From: Desulfallas thermosapovorans DSM 6562
Lineage (GTDB): Bacteria > Bacillota > Desulfotomaculia > Desulfotomaculales > Desulfallaceae
Direction of reading: 5' to 3'
NCBI RefSeq assembly: GCF_008124625.1
Contig: NZ_VNHM01000014.1
Span: 1-64,000, forward strand
DNA length: 64,000 bases
Shown: piece by piece, positions 1 to 8,263 of the stretch
How the letters are laid out: each line of letters starts with the position of its first letter
Position numbering within the stretch: the stretch's first letter is position 1
The notes under the pieces: generated by a model
The model's input: the letters and a program-made list of their open reading frames with translations, nothing else
The model's database searches: none
What the model was told of the DNA's origin: nothing
Translations under genes and position numbers: made by a program

Positions 1-112
1 ATCCAGCCAGTGGAGTAAGACCCCTGGTAGACTACCAGGTAGATAGGCCGGGCGTGCAAGCACAGCAATGTGTTCAGCGGACCGGTACTAATAGGTCGAG
101 GGCTTGACCAGC
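1..112 (+). rRNA. 23S rRNA, 3' end (partial)
   Basis: The window opens inside the last ~110 nt of a bacterial 23S rRNA. The segment around 80-112 (GTACTAATAGGTCGAGGGCT followed by TGACC) is the conserved 3' terminal region of the large-subunit rRNA. The gene starts outside the window. A 5S gene follows about 180 nt downstream, as expected for an rRNA operon. Confidence 0.95.
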
Positions 113-119
113 AAAAGGC

Positions 120-270
120 GGAGGTTGGAAATTGGAGGTTAGAAGTTGGAAAGACTACTAGCGCCAAGGATAATCCAACCAAAGTGAAAAAGCCTGGGCT
201 TTAAAAAAACAAATCGCTGTGCAGTTTTGAAGGGATAATGAGTTTGGTTATCCAATTTCCAACTTCTAAA
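120..270 (+). other. 23S-5S spacer with inverted repeat (processing stem)
   Basis: The spacer between 23S and 5S carries complementary arms. Bases 125-136 match the reverse complement of 251-262, and 139-149 match 259-269, so two alternative pairings are possible. A stem spanning the spacer is typical of rRNA precursor processing sites. No tRNA gene is present in this spacer. Confidence 0.55.
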
Positions 271-290
271 TTCAAACGTCTAATAAGTTT

Positions 291-443
291 TCCGGTGACC
301 ATACTGGAGAGGATACACCCGTTCCCATCCTACCCCTCCGGGGCACACGCGAACACGGAAAGTTAAGCTCTCTAAGGCCGATGGTACTTGGGCTTATGCC
401 CTGCTGTGTGCCCCGTAGGGGTAGGAGAGTAGGTAGTTGCCGG
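291..443 (+). rRNA. rrf: 5S rRNA with two ~20-nt expansion segments
   Basis: The core is a clear Firmicute 5S: TCCGGTGACC start, ACACCCGTTCCCATCC, GAACACGGAA, GTTAAGCTCTC, GATGGTACTTGGG and GGAGAGTAGG, closing with GCCGGA. The length is about 153 nt rather than the usual ~117. Two extra blocks account for the difference: 331-350 in the loop C region and 404-423 after helix IV. Each block can form its own CCCC/GGGG mini-hairpin. The two blocks are also complementary to each other over about 19 positions (331-349 with 405-423, one mismatch at 338/416). Expanded 5S genes are known in some Clostridia. Whether this copy is expressed cannot be judged from sequence. Confidence 0.85.
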
Positions 444-460
444 AATTGATTTTAGTAAGC

Positions 461-490
461 CTCCTGGTTATGTGCCTGGAGGTTTATTAT
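461..490 (+). terminator. Terminator of the rRNA operon
   Basis: A hairpin with arms CCTCC-GG and CC-GGAGG and loop TTATGTG is followed by TTTATTATTAT, just after the 5S gene. Confidence 0.7.
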
Positions 491-736
491 TATGTATATT
501 TATAGTTAACGCTTGCTTGGTACAGGAAAACAATTATGTACAATAAAATATTACAAGAATGTTAACAAAAATATTACAAGAATGTTAACACCCTCAACTG
601 TTTAAAAAACAAGCCCGGAAGTTTGCGCCAGCAAGGAGGGTTTGACAATTTTTGATGGAATTTCTTCATTATATCAACGTAGACATGACAAAATGTTTGC
701 GTTGATTTTTTTTGTGAATCAGAATGGGGGTATAGA

Positions 737-829
737 ATGAAAATATTCATTACCGGGGCTACAGGGTTCATCGGGACCTATAAGCAGGAGGGGCTTTTGG
801 TTTTAACAACTTTTATATTAACTAGCTGA
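737..829 (+). pseudogene. Remnant of NAD-dependent sugar epimerase (N-terminus only)
   Basis: An ATG at 737 opens a 30-codon frame beginning MKIFITGATGFIG. This is the Rossmann-fold GxxGxxG start typical of NAD-dependent epimerases/dehydratases of the extended SDR family. After residue 13 the similarity stops abruptly and the frame ends at a TGA at 827-829. The rest of the roughly 300-residue enzyme is absent. The next gene starts immediately after, so the scar probably marks a deletion joint. It is too short to encode an enzyme. Confidence 0.6.
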
Positions 830-844
830 TTGGGGGTTGTTACT

Positions 845-1945
845 ATGCCGGGTCAGGAACGGTTGAAAAATGATATATTATCTAACGATTTATGTTCCGC
901 ATGCGGGCTGTGTGTGGGTTTATGCCCATATATAAAAACCAGGCGGGACCGGGTGCGGGTGATTTACCCCTGCGGGCTGGACCAGGGCACCTGTTACAGT
1001 GTGTGCCCTAAAACCGGGCTGGATCTGGGTGAAATGGACCGGAGGGTGTTTGGCCGGGAAAGGGAGGATCAGGCCTTGGGGGTGCTGCAGGGCATTTACT
1101 TTGCCCGGGCGACGGCGGGTAGTAAAGCCCCCGGTGCTCAGTACGGTGGTGTGACTTCGGCGCTGGCCGCCCTGGCATTACAGCAGGGGTTAATAAGCGG
1201 GGCGATACTCACCGGTGGCGAGGCGGACAATCCCCATCCGGCCCTGGCCCGCACGGCAGAGGAGGTATATGCCTGCGCTGGGTCCAAGTATGTAGGTGTA
1301 CCCACACTGGCAGAGCTGAACCGTGCCCTGCGCGATGGTCTGACGGGCCTGGGGGTGGTGGGTCGGCCCTGCCAGGTGGCGGCGGTGCGTAAAATGCAGC
1401 AGGGCAATCTACCGGGGGCACAGTTTAATGCCAGCGCAGTGGAGCTGGTATTGGGGTTATTTTGTGTTGCCTCCCTGACCCCGGACTTTTACAATTTTTT
1501 AGCCGAACAGGTCAAGGGAGAGAAAATCATAAAAATGGATATCCCTGAGGACGGTCCGGTGGTGGAAACCAGTGCCGGGAATTACCGCTGGTCCATGGAT
1601 GACCTGCGTCCCTATGTACACAAAGCATGCAATCTATGCCTGGATCTCACCTCTGAGTGGGCCGATATATCAGTGGGGGCCACGGAGTATGATAAAGCCT
1701 GGAATACGCTGGTGGTCCGGTCGGATCAAGGGCGTGGTTTATTGGACTTGGCTCTGGAAAAGGGGGTCATCGAGATAAAGGAATACCCACCCCAAAGGTT
1801 GCCTGTATTAAGGCGGGCCGCCCTGAATAAAAAAATGCGGGTGCTGACCGGTAAGGGATATCAAGGGGGCCTGCCGGGCTGCCCGGTGGTACCCGAAGAA
1901 TATCGCAGGCAAATTGAAGTACAGTGGGGAGGTGTCAGCCAGTGA
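845..1945 (+). CDS. FrhB-like Fe-S protein (coenzyme F420 hydrogenase/dehydrogenase beta-subunit family)
   Basis: A protein of about 366 residues. Near the N-terminus it has a ferredoxin-type cluster motif CSACGLCVGLC with further cysteines (CGLDQGTCYSVCP). This is followed by the long FrhB/FdhB-type domain with conserved GRPCQVAA and a later CxxC (CNLC). The family passes electrons between ferredoxin, flavin and partner enzymes. The ATG at 845 is preferred over an upstream TTG at 830 because GGGGG at 832-836 lies at ribosome-binding distance. The stop overlaps the iorA start (GTGA), so it is translationally coupled to iorA. The context suggests an electron-transfer partner of the 2-oxoacid oxidoreductase (inference). 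Confidence 0.8.
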   Translation: MPGQERLKNDILSNDLCSACGLCVGLCPYIKTRRDRVRVIYPCGLDQGTCYSVCPKTGLDLGEMDRRVFGREREDQALGVLQGIYFARATAGSKAPGAQYGGVTSALAALALQQGLISGAILTGGEADNPHPALARTAEEVYACAGSKYVGVPTLAELNRALRDGLTGLGVVGRPCQVAAVRKMQQGNLPGAQFNASAVELVLGLFCVASLTPDFYNFLAEQVKGEKIIKMDIPEDGPVVETSAGNYRWSMDDLRPYVHKACNLCLDLTSEWADISVGATEYDKAWNTLVVRSDQGRGLLDLALEKGVIEIKEYPPQRLPVLRRAALNKKMRVLTGKGYQGGLPGCPVVPEEYRRQIEVQWGGVSQ

Positions 1946-3870
1946 CCATTATGGGAGTATGTGAAGAACTGGCCGGAGTGCGGGTGGCGCTGACCGGAAA
2001 TGAATCCCTCGCCCGGGGCGCCCTGGAGGCCGGCGTAGCTTATGCCGCATCCTATCCGGGTTCACCCACTGCCGAGGTGCTGGGCACCCTGGCCAGGGTT
2101 GCTAAAATGTTCAATCTTTATGTAGAATGGTCGGTTAATGAGAAGGTTGCCATGGAAGGGGCGGCGGCCGCCTCATTTACTGGATTGCGTTCGCTGGTGG
2201 TTATGAAAGCCGACGGTCTTAATGTGGCTTTGGACTTTGCCAGTGCCCTGGCTCTTTCGGGTACCCGGGGCGGAATGGTTATTGTGGTGGGGGATGACCC
2301 TGGTGCCCACTCCAGTGTGCGGGAAGAGGATTCCCGCAACCTGTGCAAGGCATTGCACCTGCCCATATGGGAACCGTCTTCGGTGCAGGAAGCCAAAGAC
2401 ATGACCCGGGAGGCCTTTGCTTTATCGGAAGAATTAAAACTACCCGTGGTGGTGCGCTGTGTCACTCGAGTGTGCCATGCCAGCGGGGACGTGGAATTGG
2501 GGGAAATAGCCCGCCCTGAGCGCCGGCCCCAGTTCGGCCGGAATGACCGGGTGATTACCTTTTCCATTCAACTGCATGCCCGGCTGGAGCAAAAATTGTC
2601 CCGGGCGGCCGTTATGGCCGGCGACTCGATATTTAACATGTATACCGGGCCTGATAAGGCTGCCCGGCTGGTTATTGCCAGTGGTCCCAGTGCCATGTAC
2701 GCCCGTGAAGCACTGGATATGCTGGAATTGGCCGGTAGTGTGGGGGTGCTGAAGCTGGGTATCACCTGGCCACTGCCGGAAACGCTGCTGCTGAATTACC
2801 TGAAAAACGCTTCGGAAGTGGTGTTTACTGAAGAAGTAGAGCCCTTTGTGGAAGATAATGTCCTGGCCCTGGCGGCCAGGCACTGGGATGAGCTGGGTAG
2901 CATCAGGTTTTACGGTAAACGAAGCGGGCATGTGGCCGGCCCGGCGGGAGCCGGCATTGGTGAGTTGAATCCAGATTTACTGGCTGACTCACTGGCTAAA
3001 ATATTTAATGTGCCCCGGACTGAACAGGCCGTGTTGACTTCCCAAGAGGCCGAGGCGCTGCTGGGTGAAAAGATGCCGGGTCGGGAACTGGCCCTGTGTG
3101 CCGGGTGCCCGCACCGGGCCTCCTTCTGGGCTATCCGCACGGCTTTGGAGTTGGATGGCCGGGAAGGTATCGTTCTGGGGGACATCGGCTGCTACACCCT
3201 GGGGATAGCAAGGACGGGCTACTATTTGCTGCAAACAATGCACTGCATGGGTGCCGGGGTAGGTATAGCCGGAGGTTTGGGCAAGCTGGACCGTTTCGGA
3301 TTCAATAAACCCGTAATTACCGTGGTGGGGGATTCCACTTTCTATCACGCTGCAATACCGGCACTGGTTAATGCCCGCTATAACCGCGCTAACTTTATGT
3401 GTGTGGTGCTGGACAATGAAACCACAGCCATGACCGGTCACCAGCCTCACCCGGGGCGGCAGGCCACCGCCACCGGTGAACCTGCGGATACCGTGTATAT
3501 GGAAGAAATTATTCGGGGCTTGAACATACCCTATGCTATCTCCGATCCTTATAATGTGGAAGACACCATTAATGCTGTTTGTGACATGCTGCAGCAATCC
3601 GGTCCCCGGGTGCTGATAATGAGGCGCACCTGCGCCCTGGCGGCGGTGAAGGGTAAGCAGAAAAACCGGGTGTATGTGGATTGGGATAAGTGCATTGGCG
3701 ACGCCTGCGGCTGTGGCCGGTTCTGTAGTAAAGTTTATGCCTGCCCCGCCAATATTTGGGACGCAGAACACGGCAAGGCCCGCATCGACGAGGCGGTATG
3801 TAACGGCTGTGGGGTCTGTGCCACCCTTTGCCCGCAGCGGGCCATTGTGGTGGAAAGGACGGTGGAATAA
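1942..3870 (+). CDS. iorA: Indolepyruvate ferredoxin oxidoreductase, alpha subunit
   Basis: About 642 residues. The large subunit of the oxygen-sensitive enzyme that oxidatively decarboxylates aryl pyruvates (for example indolepyruvate) to acyl-CoA with reduction of ferredoxin. The N-terminal pyrimidine domain (YPGSPTAEVL), the central domain and the TPP-binding region (GDSTFYHAAIPALVNARYN, with VLDN) are in the family order. Near the C-terminus a ferredoxin domain carries CNGCGVCATLC plus a second cysteine set. A GTG at 1942 fits the GGGGAGGTG ribosome-binding site at 1926-1934 and overlaps the upstream stop. The next gene begins directly after the stop. Length is normal for IorA. Confidence 0.93.
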   Translation: MTIMGVCEELAGVRVALTGNESLARGALEAGVAYAASYPGSPTAEVLGTLARVAKMFNLYVEWSVNEKVAMEGAAAASFTGLRSLVVMKADGLNVALDFASALALSGTRGGMVIVVGDDPGAHSSVREEDSRNLCKALHLPIWEPSSVQEAKDMTREAFALSEELKLPVVVRCVTRVCHASGDVELGEIARPERRPQFGRNDRVITFSIQLHARLEQKLSRAAVMAGDSIFNMYTGPDKAARLVIASGPSAMYAREALDMLELAGSVGVLKLGITWPLPETLLLNYLKNASEVVFTEEVEPFVEDNVLALAARHWDELGSIRFYGKRSGHVAGPAGAGIGELNPDLLADSLAKIFNVPRTEQAVLTSQEAEALLGEKMPGRELALCAGCPHRASFWAIRTALELDGREGIVLGDIGCYTLGIARTGYYLLQTMHCMGAGVGIAGGLGKLDRFGFNKPVITVVGDSTFYHAAIPALVNARYNRANFMCVVLDNETTAMTGHQPHPGRQATATGEPADTVYMEEIIRGLNIPYAISDPYNVEDTINAVCDMLQQSGPRVLIMRRTCALAAVKGKQKNRVYVDWDKCIGDACGCGRFCSKVYACPANIWDAEHGKARIDEAVCNGCGVCATLCPQRAIVVERTVE

Positions 3871-4482
3871 ATGAGTGCTTTTGTGGAACCGCTGAATATC
3901 ATCATTACCGGTGTGGGTGGTCAGGGCAACGTGCTGGCCTCTCAGGTGGTTTCCGTGGCTGCGGTGGAGGCCGGGTACAGGGTGGTGGTGGGTGAAACCT
4001 TTGGTGTTTCCCAGCGAGGCGGCTCAGTTATGAGCCACGTGCGCATTTCCAAAAATAAAACCTACGGCCCTTTGATTCCCCGGGGACAGGCGGGGGTGAT
4101 TGCAGGTTTTGAACCCCTGGAGACTTTACGGGTGATGTTTAATTACGCCAACCCGGACACGGTGGTGATTATGAATGACCGCCCCAATTACCCACTGGGC
4201 TGTTTGCTGGGGGAGGACAATTACCCTGAACCGGCTCGTATCGAGGATACCATTAGAAGGCGGGTGACCCGGTTGTACTGCTTGCCGGCCACTGAACTGG
4301 CCAAGGAGGCGGGCAGTCCCCTGGCGGCTAACATGGTAATGACCGGCGCACTGGTGGGCAGTGGTTTATTGCCCTTTGGGCGTGAATACTTCACTCGAAC
4401 AATTGAAATTTTGTTTAAGGATGGCGTACGGGATTTAAACCTGACCGCCTTTGAACTGGGCTACCGGCTGGTGGCCGGGTAA
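3871..4482 (+). CDS. iorB: Indolepyruvate ferredoxin oxidoreductase, beta subunit
   Basis: 203 residues, the gamma-type pyruvate:ferredoxin oxidoreductase domain. It has the N-terminal glycine motif TGVGGQGNVLAS and the conserved SQRGGSVMSHVRI block that helps bind the substrate and TPP dimer. It starts with no gap after iorA, so the two subunits are co-translated. A terminator follows at 4543. Confidence 0.93.
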   Translation: MSAFVEPLNIIITGVGGQGNVLASQVVSVAAVEAGYRVVVGETFGVSQRGGSVMSHVRISKNKTYGPLIPRGQAGVIAGFEPLETLRVMFNYANPDTVVIMNDRPNYPLGCLLGEDNYPEPARIEDTIRRRVTRLYCLPATELAKEAGSPLAANMVMTGALVGSGLLPFGREYFTRTIEILFKDGVRDLNLTAFELGYRLVAG

Positions 4483-4542
4483 AGAGAGAGCTGCGTTTGT
4501 TCAAAAATTGCTAATGAATATCTTGTGATACTGAAAAAAGCA

Positions 4543-4576
4543 AGCAACACTGTTCAAAATGGCAGTGTTGCTTTTG
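4543..4576 (+). terminator. Terminator after iorAB
   Basis: A 10-bp perfect stem (AGCAACACTG at 4543-4552 and CAGTGTTGCT at 4563-4572) with a short loop is followed by TTTT. It ends the FrhB-iorA-iorB unit. Confidence 0.85.
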
Positions 4577-4698
4577 ATCTGTTCAGTAAAAAGAAAGCAA
4601 ATAGCGCCCGACTTTACCGCATATAAGCTAACCTTAACAACCCTGTTGGAGGTATCCAGTTGGTTGTATTTCTTTTACTCCATATTTTTTACGCCTGG

Positions 4699-5490
4699 CT
4701 ATGCCAATGCCTTAACGACTTCATCCCGCAGTACCTTGACGCCCGCTTTTTCCAAACCGCTAATAATTTCAACCCAACTGCCACCTATATATTCATGGTT
4801 TCCCGGCACGGCATAAATACCATACCGTGGTGCCAGCCTGCGCAAAGTATACTCCATATTTTGTTCAATAAAAGGCAGAGGATTTTCATCCACTATATCA
4901 CCGGGCAACAATATTATATCCGGGTTTAATTTTGTAATTATAACTACCAATTCGTTTAAACGCTTGTTGTGCACTATATTTCCCAGGTGCAGGTCGGAGA
5001 CTGCCACCACATGCAGCTGTTTAATATTACCCGCCTGTTTGGGGATATTGATGTCATAATGGACCACCTGCGGGTTCCTAGCATTCAACCAACCATAAAT
5101 TACAATAATTAGTACAATCATAACTACCCCTAAGCCAATCAATGGTGCGGCGGGGAATTGGTCAAAGGCTCCCCGGGGTAGAAAAGTTATATGTTTATAC
5201 GTAAAACGAACCAGCTCCAATAATCCAAGCACCATAGCGAAATAAACCATGACGGCAAGCCAATAGGAACCCAGTATAGTTAAGAACCGGAATATCTCCG
5301 GTGAAAGGAATCTTTCCCCAAAACGTCCCGCTATATAGGACAGGACGATAAACCAGAATATAGACCAGTATAACCCGACGGGCAGATTAGGTATGAACTT
5401 TCCTAACAACTGCCACATACGCATACCGATCCAGTAGTTGAGTAATCCGTATATTAAAACAATTATTGATAAGACCAGTATTCGAGCCAT
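4699..5490 (-). pseudogene. Membrane-anchored metallophosphoesterase, C-terminally truncated
   Basis: 263 residues. Four or five hydrophobic N-terminal segments (about residues 5-135) are followed by a calcineurin-like phosphoesterase domain of the YaeI type: VAVSDLHLGN (DxH), LLPGDIVDE (GD) and VPGNHEYIGG (GNHE). The frame stops shortly after GNHE, so the last catalytic block of the family (GHTHGGQ) and roughly 100 residues are missing. No continuation was found in the following DNA in any frame read by eye. Full-length relatives are about 370 residues. It is probably inactive. Confidence 0.75.
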
Positions 5491-5816
5491 ACAGGCAACG
5501 CCACCTTAACACCTTACACTGCCCATTGTACAAAATTCTCCAAACGCAAAGGTGTCAGCTGTAATTTCCGGGGAGCCTTTTACATGTCTTTGGTAGTCAT
5601 TAAATCATATCAGATTGTTTTTGCCGGTAAGTTTTAACCCGGTAAGTTTTAACGTATTTTTTAGTATACTTCGTAATATAGCAATAATTGCTGAAGGTTT
5701 TTACAGTAGCGCATGAGGCCGGAACTGTAACCTTATAGTCCAATGTATGCCATCGTCAACCTGGGTGCCGGGTAAAAGGAAAAAATCCTGTAATTTAATT
5801 CAGGAGGTACAAAACA
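5491..5816. other. Intergenic region with tandem GGTAAGTTTTAAC
   Basis: No gene is visible. Bases around 5624-5651 hold two direct copies of CCGGTAAGTTTTAAC separated by one to two bases. An AT-rich stretch (5651-5695) may hold the promoter of the small broken gene at 5817. No riboswitch was recognised. Confidence 0.4.
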
Positions 5817-5922
5817 ATGGCAAGAAGAACCATATTGACGAATTCATGGGGGCAGTAACGATCCACAGGAGGTATGGAGGGAATCACGGGAATTGTTTGT
5901 ATTAGGCCGGTCTGAAAGATAG
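5817..5922 (+). pseudogene. Small gene interrupted by a frameshift at a G5 run
   Basis: A strong ribosome-binding site CAGGAGGT (5801-5808) precedes an ATG at 5817. The frame reads MARRTILTNSWGQ and stops after 13 codons at 5858. If one G is removed from the GGGGG run at 5848-5852, the frame continues as GSNDPQEVWRESRELFVL and ends at 5922, inside a terminator, giving a 34-residue basic peptide. The good RBS and terminator suggest a real tiny gene with an indel, or a slippage site. I do not recognise the family; the MARR start is reminiscent of spore small acid-soluble proteins, but nothing more supports that. Confidence 0.4.
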
Positions 5923-5938
5923 ACCGGCAACCTTTTTT
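5906..5938 (+). terminator. Terminator after the small gene
   Basis: Stem GCCGGTCT (5906-5913) pairs with AGACCGGC (5921-5928) around loop GAAAGAT and is followed by AACCTTTTTTG. Confidence 0.85.
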
Positions 5939-5999
5939 GTTTTATTATGGACAGCCAAACATAGGGGGAATTTAAGATAAGGCATCTACGAAATGGTAT

Positions 6000-6194
6000 T
6001 TATGGCCTATCTCCTTTTTTTATAATTAAGTTCAAAAATTTTTGTTGGGACTGCGCGGCAGAAGCGGCGGCTTTACCCATTATTTTGCGAAGATTTGGGT
6101 CAATTATCTCTGTTTCTACGAGAGCATAAGCCAATGCAGCCATTCTGGTATCTTTTTCGTAGTCTTGAAGCATGTCCATGTCTGTAAATTTCAT
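6000..6194 (-). CDS. Small coat-F-like protein
   Basis: 64 residues starting MKFTDMDMLQDYEKDTRM. The helical composition, the ALVETEIIDPNLRKIMGKAA pattern and the QSQQKFLNLI end resemble the short helical repeats of CotF-type spore coat proteins. An ATG at 6194 is preferred because CGGAG lies 8 nt upstream; a GTG at 6203 is also in frame. The upstream gene's stop overlaps this RBS, so the two are translationally coupled. Assignment rests on pattern only. Confidence 0.55.
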   Translation of the reverse strand: MKFTDMDMLQDYEKDTRMAALAYALVETEIIDPNLRKIMGKAAASAAQSQQKFLNLIIKKGDRP

Positions 6195-6199
6195 ATATT

Positions 6200-6457
6200 T
6201 CACTCCGTTGTTATAGATTCATAATACTGTTGTAAAGTACGAGCACCTTGCTTTAATATTTTGGCTTCATCTTCAAAAGCATTTTTAATTTCTTGGTCAA
6301 CTGCGTTGCTAGCAAAAAATTCACATTTTCTAGCTGCAACTTGAGTTTCTGAAATCATTTTTACAAGGTACGCACCTTCTTTTATTCTTTGAACTGTCAT
6401 TGGGTCAAATTCTCGTAATTGTAACTTAGCGTTCATTGCTTTAAATAAATTTAGCAT
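6200..6457 (-). CDS. Small helical protein, coat-F-like partner
   Basis: 85 residues, predicted all-helical, with MISETQVAARKCEFFASNAVD and EAKILKQGARTLQQYYES. The heptad-like pattern matches the ferritin-like/coat-F superfamily of sporulation proteins. The RBS GAGGGAGGCG precedes the ATG. It is the first gene of a two-gene unit with the coat-F-like protein downstream. Function is inferred from size, fold pattern and pairing. Confidence 0.5.
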   Translation of the reverse strand: MLNLFKAMNAKLQLREFDPMTVQRIKEGAYLVKMISETQVAARKCEFFASNAVDQEIKNAFEDEAKILKQGARTLQQYYESITTE

Positions 6458-6615
6458 TATAAACGCCTCCCTCTTTTAATATTTATATTGTATGCTTTCC
6501 AATAAAAATATACATTAAGGAACCGGGTTAATGCCCCGGGTTTATTTTGCTTTTAAGCCGCCGTTTAGTTTGCAGGGGACAATTGTCCCCATACGTTTCA
6601 CCCAAACACTATATA

Positions 6616-6652
6616 CAAAAAACGACGGACGTATTAAACTTACGTCCGTCGT
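6616..6652 (-). terminator. Terminator of tRNA-Leu
   Basis: A perfect 12-bp inverted repeat (6622-6633 with 6641-6652) lies 3' of the tRNA on the minus strand. Read on the minus strand it is followed by a T run. Confidence 0.85.
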
Positions 6653-6678
6653 CAAACTTTTGCCATTACTAGCTTTCC

Positions 6679-6761
6679 TGGTGTCGGAGGCGGGACTTGA
6701 ACCCGCACGGTCGCCCATACGCCCCTCAAACGTACGCGTCTGCCTATTCCGCCACTCCGAC
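6679..6761 (-). tRNA. tRNA-Leu (anticodon GAG)
   Basis: On the minus strand the sequence runs GTCGGAGTGGCGGAATAGGC through to GCCTCCGAC-A-CCA. It has a 7-bp acceptor stem, a long variable arm (class II tRNA) and an encoded CCA (6679-6681). The anticodon arm TACGT-TTGAGGG-GCGTA places GAG as the anticodon, reading CUC/CUU leucine codons. Confidence 0.95.
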
Positions 6762-6909
6762 TTGACCTGTCATGCAAATAAAATTATATGATTATGGCTG
6801 CCGTTTGTCAAGGGTGTATATTTAACCATAATAAAATATTGCTAATTACCGACCTGCGACACCGGGGACGCCGTTTGTGCGCACAGGCTGGATTTTATGA
6901 TCAACCCGG

Positions 6910-7476
6910 TCACTGTTTGTCGTATAGCCAGGTATAAACCTTATAATTCCACAATACCTTGCGCACAAAATTTCTTGTTTCCGGGTAAGGGATCGCGGCT
7001 ATGTCTAAGATCCCACCCGATATCTTGTCTTCCTCCAGCCATTTGCGTACATTGCCCCGCCCTCCGTTATAAGCGGCCAGCACCATTATTTTGTTGCCGG
7101 CGAATTCATCCTCTAGATTGGCGATATACCAGGCGCCTAGGCGGATGTTGGTTTCCGGGTCAAACAGCAGCTCCGGGTGGTAGGGATAAAGGTTGATTTG
7201 TTCGGCAATCCACGCGCCTGTTTCGGGCATGATTTGCATCAATCCCCGGGCATCTTTGGGGGAAACAGCGTTGGGGTTGAAATTGCTTTCAGTTTTCATT
7301 ACTGCGGTTAAAAAATAAGGGTCAATTCCGGCCTTGTCCGCATATTTTAATATTTTATCGCTGTAGGGCATGGGATAAAGCAGTTTAAGTATACTGGTAA
7401 AGTTAACGAGAACCAGTAGTATAAATAGGAATAATATGAATCTGAATTTATTCAGCCTGCGCCTGCGGGCGGTCAA
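6910..7476 (-). CDS. Membrane-anchored lytic murein transglycosylase (SLT domain)
   Basis: About 189 residues. A basic N-terminus and one membrane segment (FRFILFLFILLVLVNF) are followed by a soluble lytic transglycosylase domain. That domain has the catalytic glutamate in MKTESNFNPNAVSPK, then GLMQIMP and AAYNGG. It cleaves peptidoglycan glycan strands. The start is uncertain: a TTG at 7476 has GGAG 8 nt upstream, a GTG at 7485 is in frame. The gene overlaps the end of coaE (7448) in another frame and is probably co-transcribed with it. Confidence 0.88.
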   Translation of the reverse strand: MTARRRRLNKFRFILFLFILLVLVNFTSILKLLYPMPYSDKILKYADKAGIDPYFLTAVMKTESNFNPNAVSPKDARGLMQIMPETGAWIAEQINLYPYHPELLFDPETNIRLGAWYIANLEDEFAGNKIMVLAAYNGGRGNVRKWLEEDKISGGILDIAAIPYPETRNFVRKVLWNYKVYTWLYDKQ

Positions 7477-8065
7477 TGGTATCACTCCATATTTGCTGCA
7501 ATTGTTGTAGTGTTTCACCGGGGGTACCGCTGTTGTCGATAACCCTGTGGGCATAGGGAAGCTTGTCTTCCTGGGGCATTTGGGCAGCCAGGCGGCGGGT
7601 CACTTGCTCTGCGGTGGCGTTGTCCCTTTTCATTACTCGCTGGATTTGCGTCTTGGCATCCACGGTTACCAGCCAAACCTGGTCAACAATATTATTCATT
7701 CCCGTTTCAATGAGCAGCGGGGCCTCGATAACCAGCAGGGGGGCGTCCCGTTTAGTTTTATAATCGGCGATATCCTTTAATATTTCGGCCCTAATGGCGG
7801 GGTGTACAATAGAGTTCAGGCGTTTTAGGGCTTCCGGATCATTGAAAACTATTCGAGCCATTTTAGGCCGGTCCAGGGTACCGTCGGCATTTAATATGCC
7901 GGTGCCGAAATGCTTGATGATTTGGTTTAGCGCCGGTGTTCCCGGGGCTACCACATCCCTGGCCACCTGATCGGTATCAATTACCCTGGCCCCCATTTCC
8001 TTTAAAAAACGGGCCACGCTACTTTTGCCGCTCCCTATATTGCCGGTAAGTCCAACTACTAGCAT
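7448..8065 (-). CDS. coaE: Dephospho-CoA kinase
   Basis: 205 residues. The last step of coenzyme A synthesis: phosphorylation of the 3'-hydroxyl of dephospho-CoA. The P-loop GLTGNIGSGKSSV lies at about residues 5-17, DTDQVARDV follows, and the substrate-binding block VIEAPLLIETGM is intact. Length is normal. The order polA-mutM-ytaF-coaE is the usual one in many spore-forming Firmicutes. Confidence 0.95.
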   Translation of the reverse strand: MLVVGLTGNIGSGKSSVARFLKEMGARVIDTDQVARDVVAPGTPALNQIIKHFGTGILNADGTLDRPKMARIVFNDPEALKRLNSIVHPAIRAEILKDIADYKTKRDAPLLVIEAPLLIETGMNNIVDQVWLVTVDAKTQIQRVMKRDNATAEQVTRRLAAQMPQEDKLPYAHRVIDNSGTPGETLQQLQQIWSDTIDRPQAQAE

Positions 8066-8242
8066 ATCTTATTCCCCCCAAAAAGCAATTATTAATATTT
8101 CTTCCGGTTTTATAAGTATCCTGCTGTAGACCTTGCTATAATATGAAAATTTTCGAGAAAATTTTTGTCCGGCTTGCGCCGGACATATGGAATAATAGTG
8201 AATTAAATTGTTGTTACAGATTTTTGCACAGTTGGTTTAATA

Positions 8243-8263
8243 AAGTTTAAGCCTGACCCCTTA
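8243..8263 (-). repeat. GGGGTCAGGCTTAAA repeat abutting the ytaF stop codon
   Basis: In the direction of ytaF the stop TAA is directly followed by GGGGTCAGGCTTAAAC. The same TAAGGGGTCAGGCTTAAA directly follows pheS at 60056-60073. The repeat resembles short REP-like sequences scattered in Firmicute genomes. The rest of the 8066-8260 gap holds no gene. Confidence 0.6.

Noticed and set aside
1138-1421. Antisense frames in the FrhB-like gene
   Set aside because: They are shadows of a clear coding gene in another frame, as seen under iorA, polA, thrS and pheT as well.
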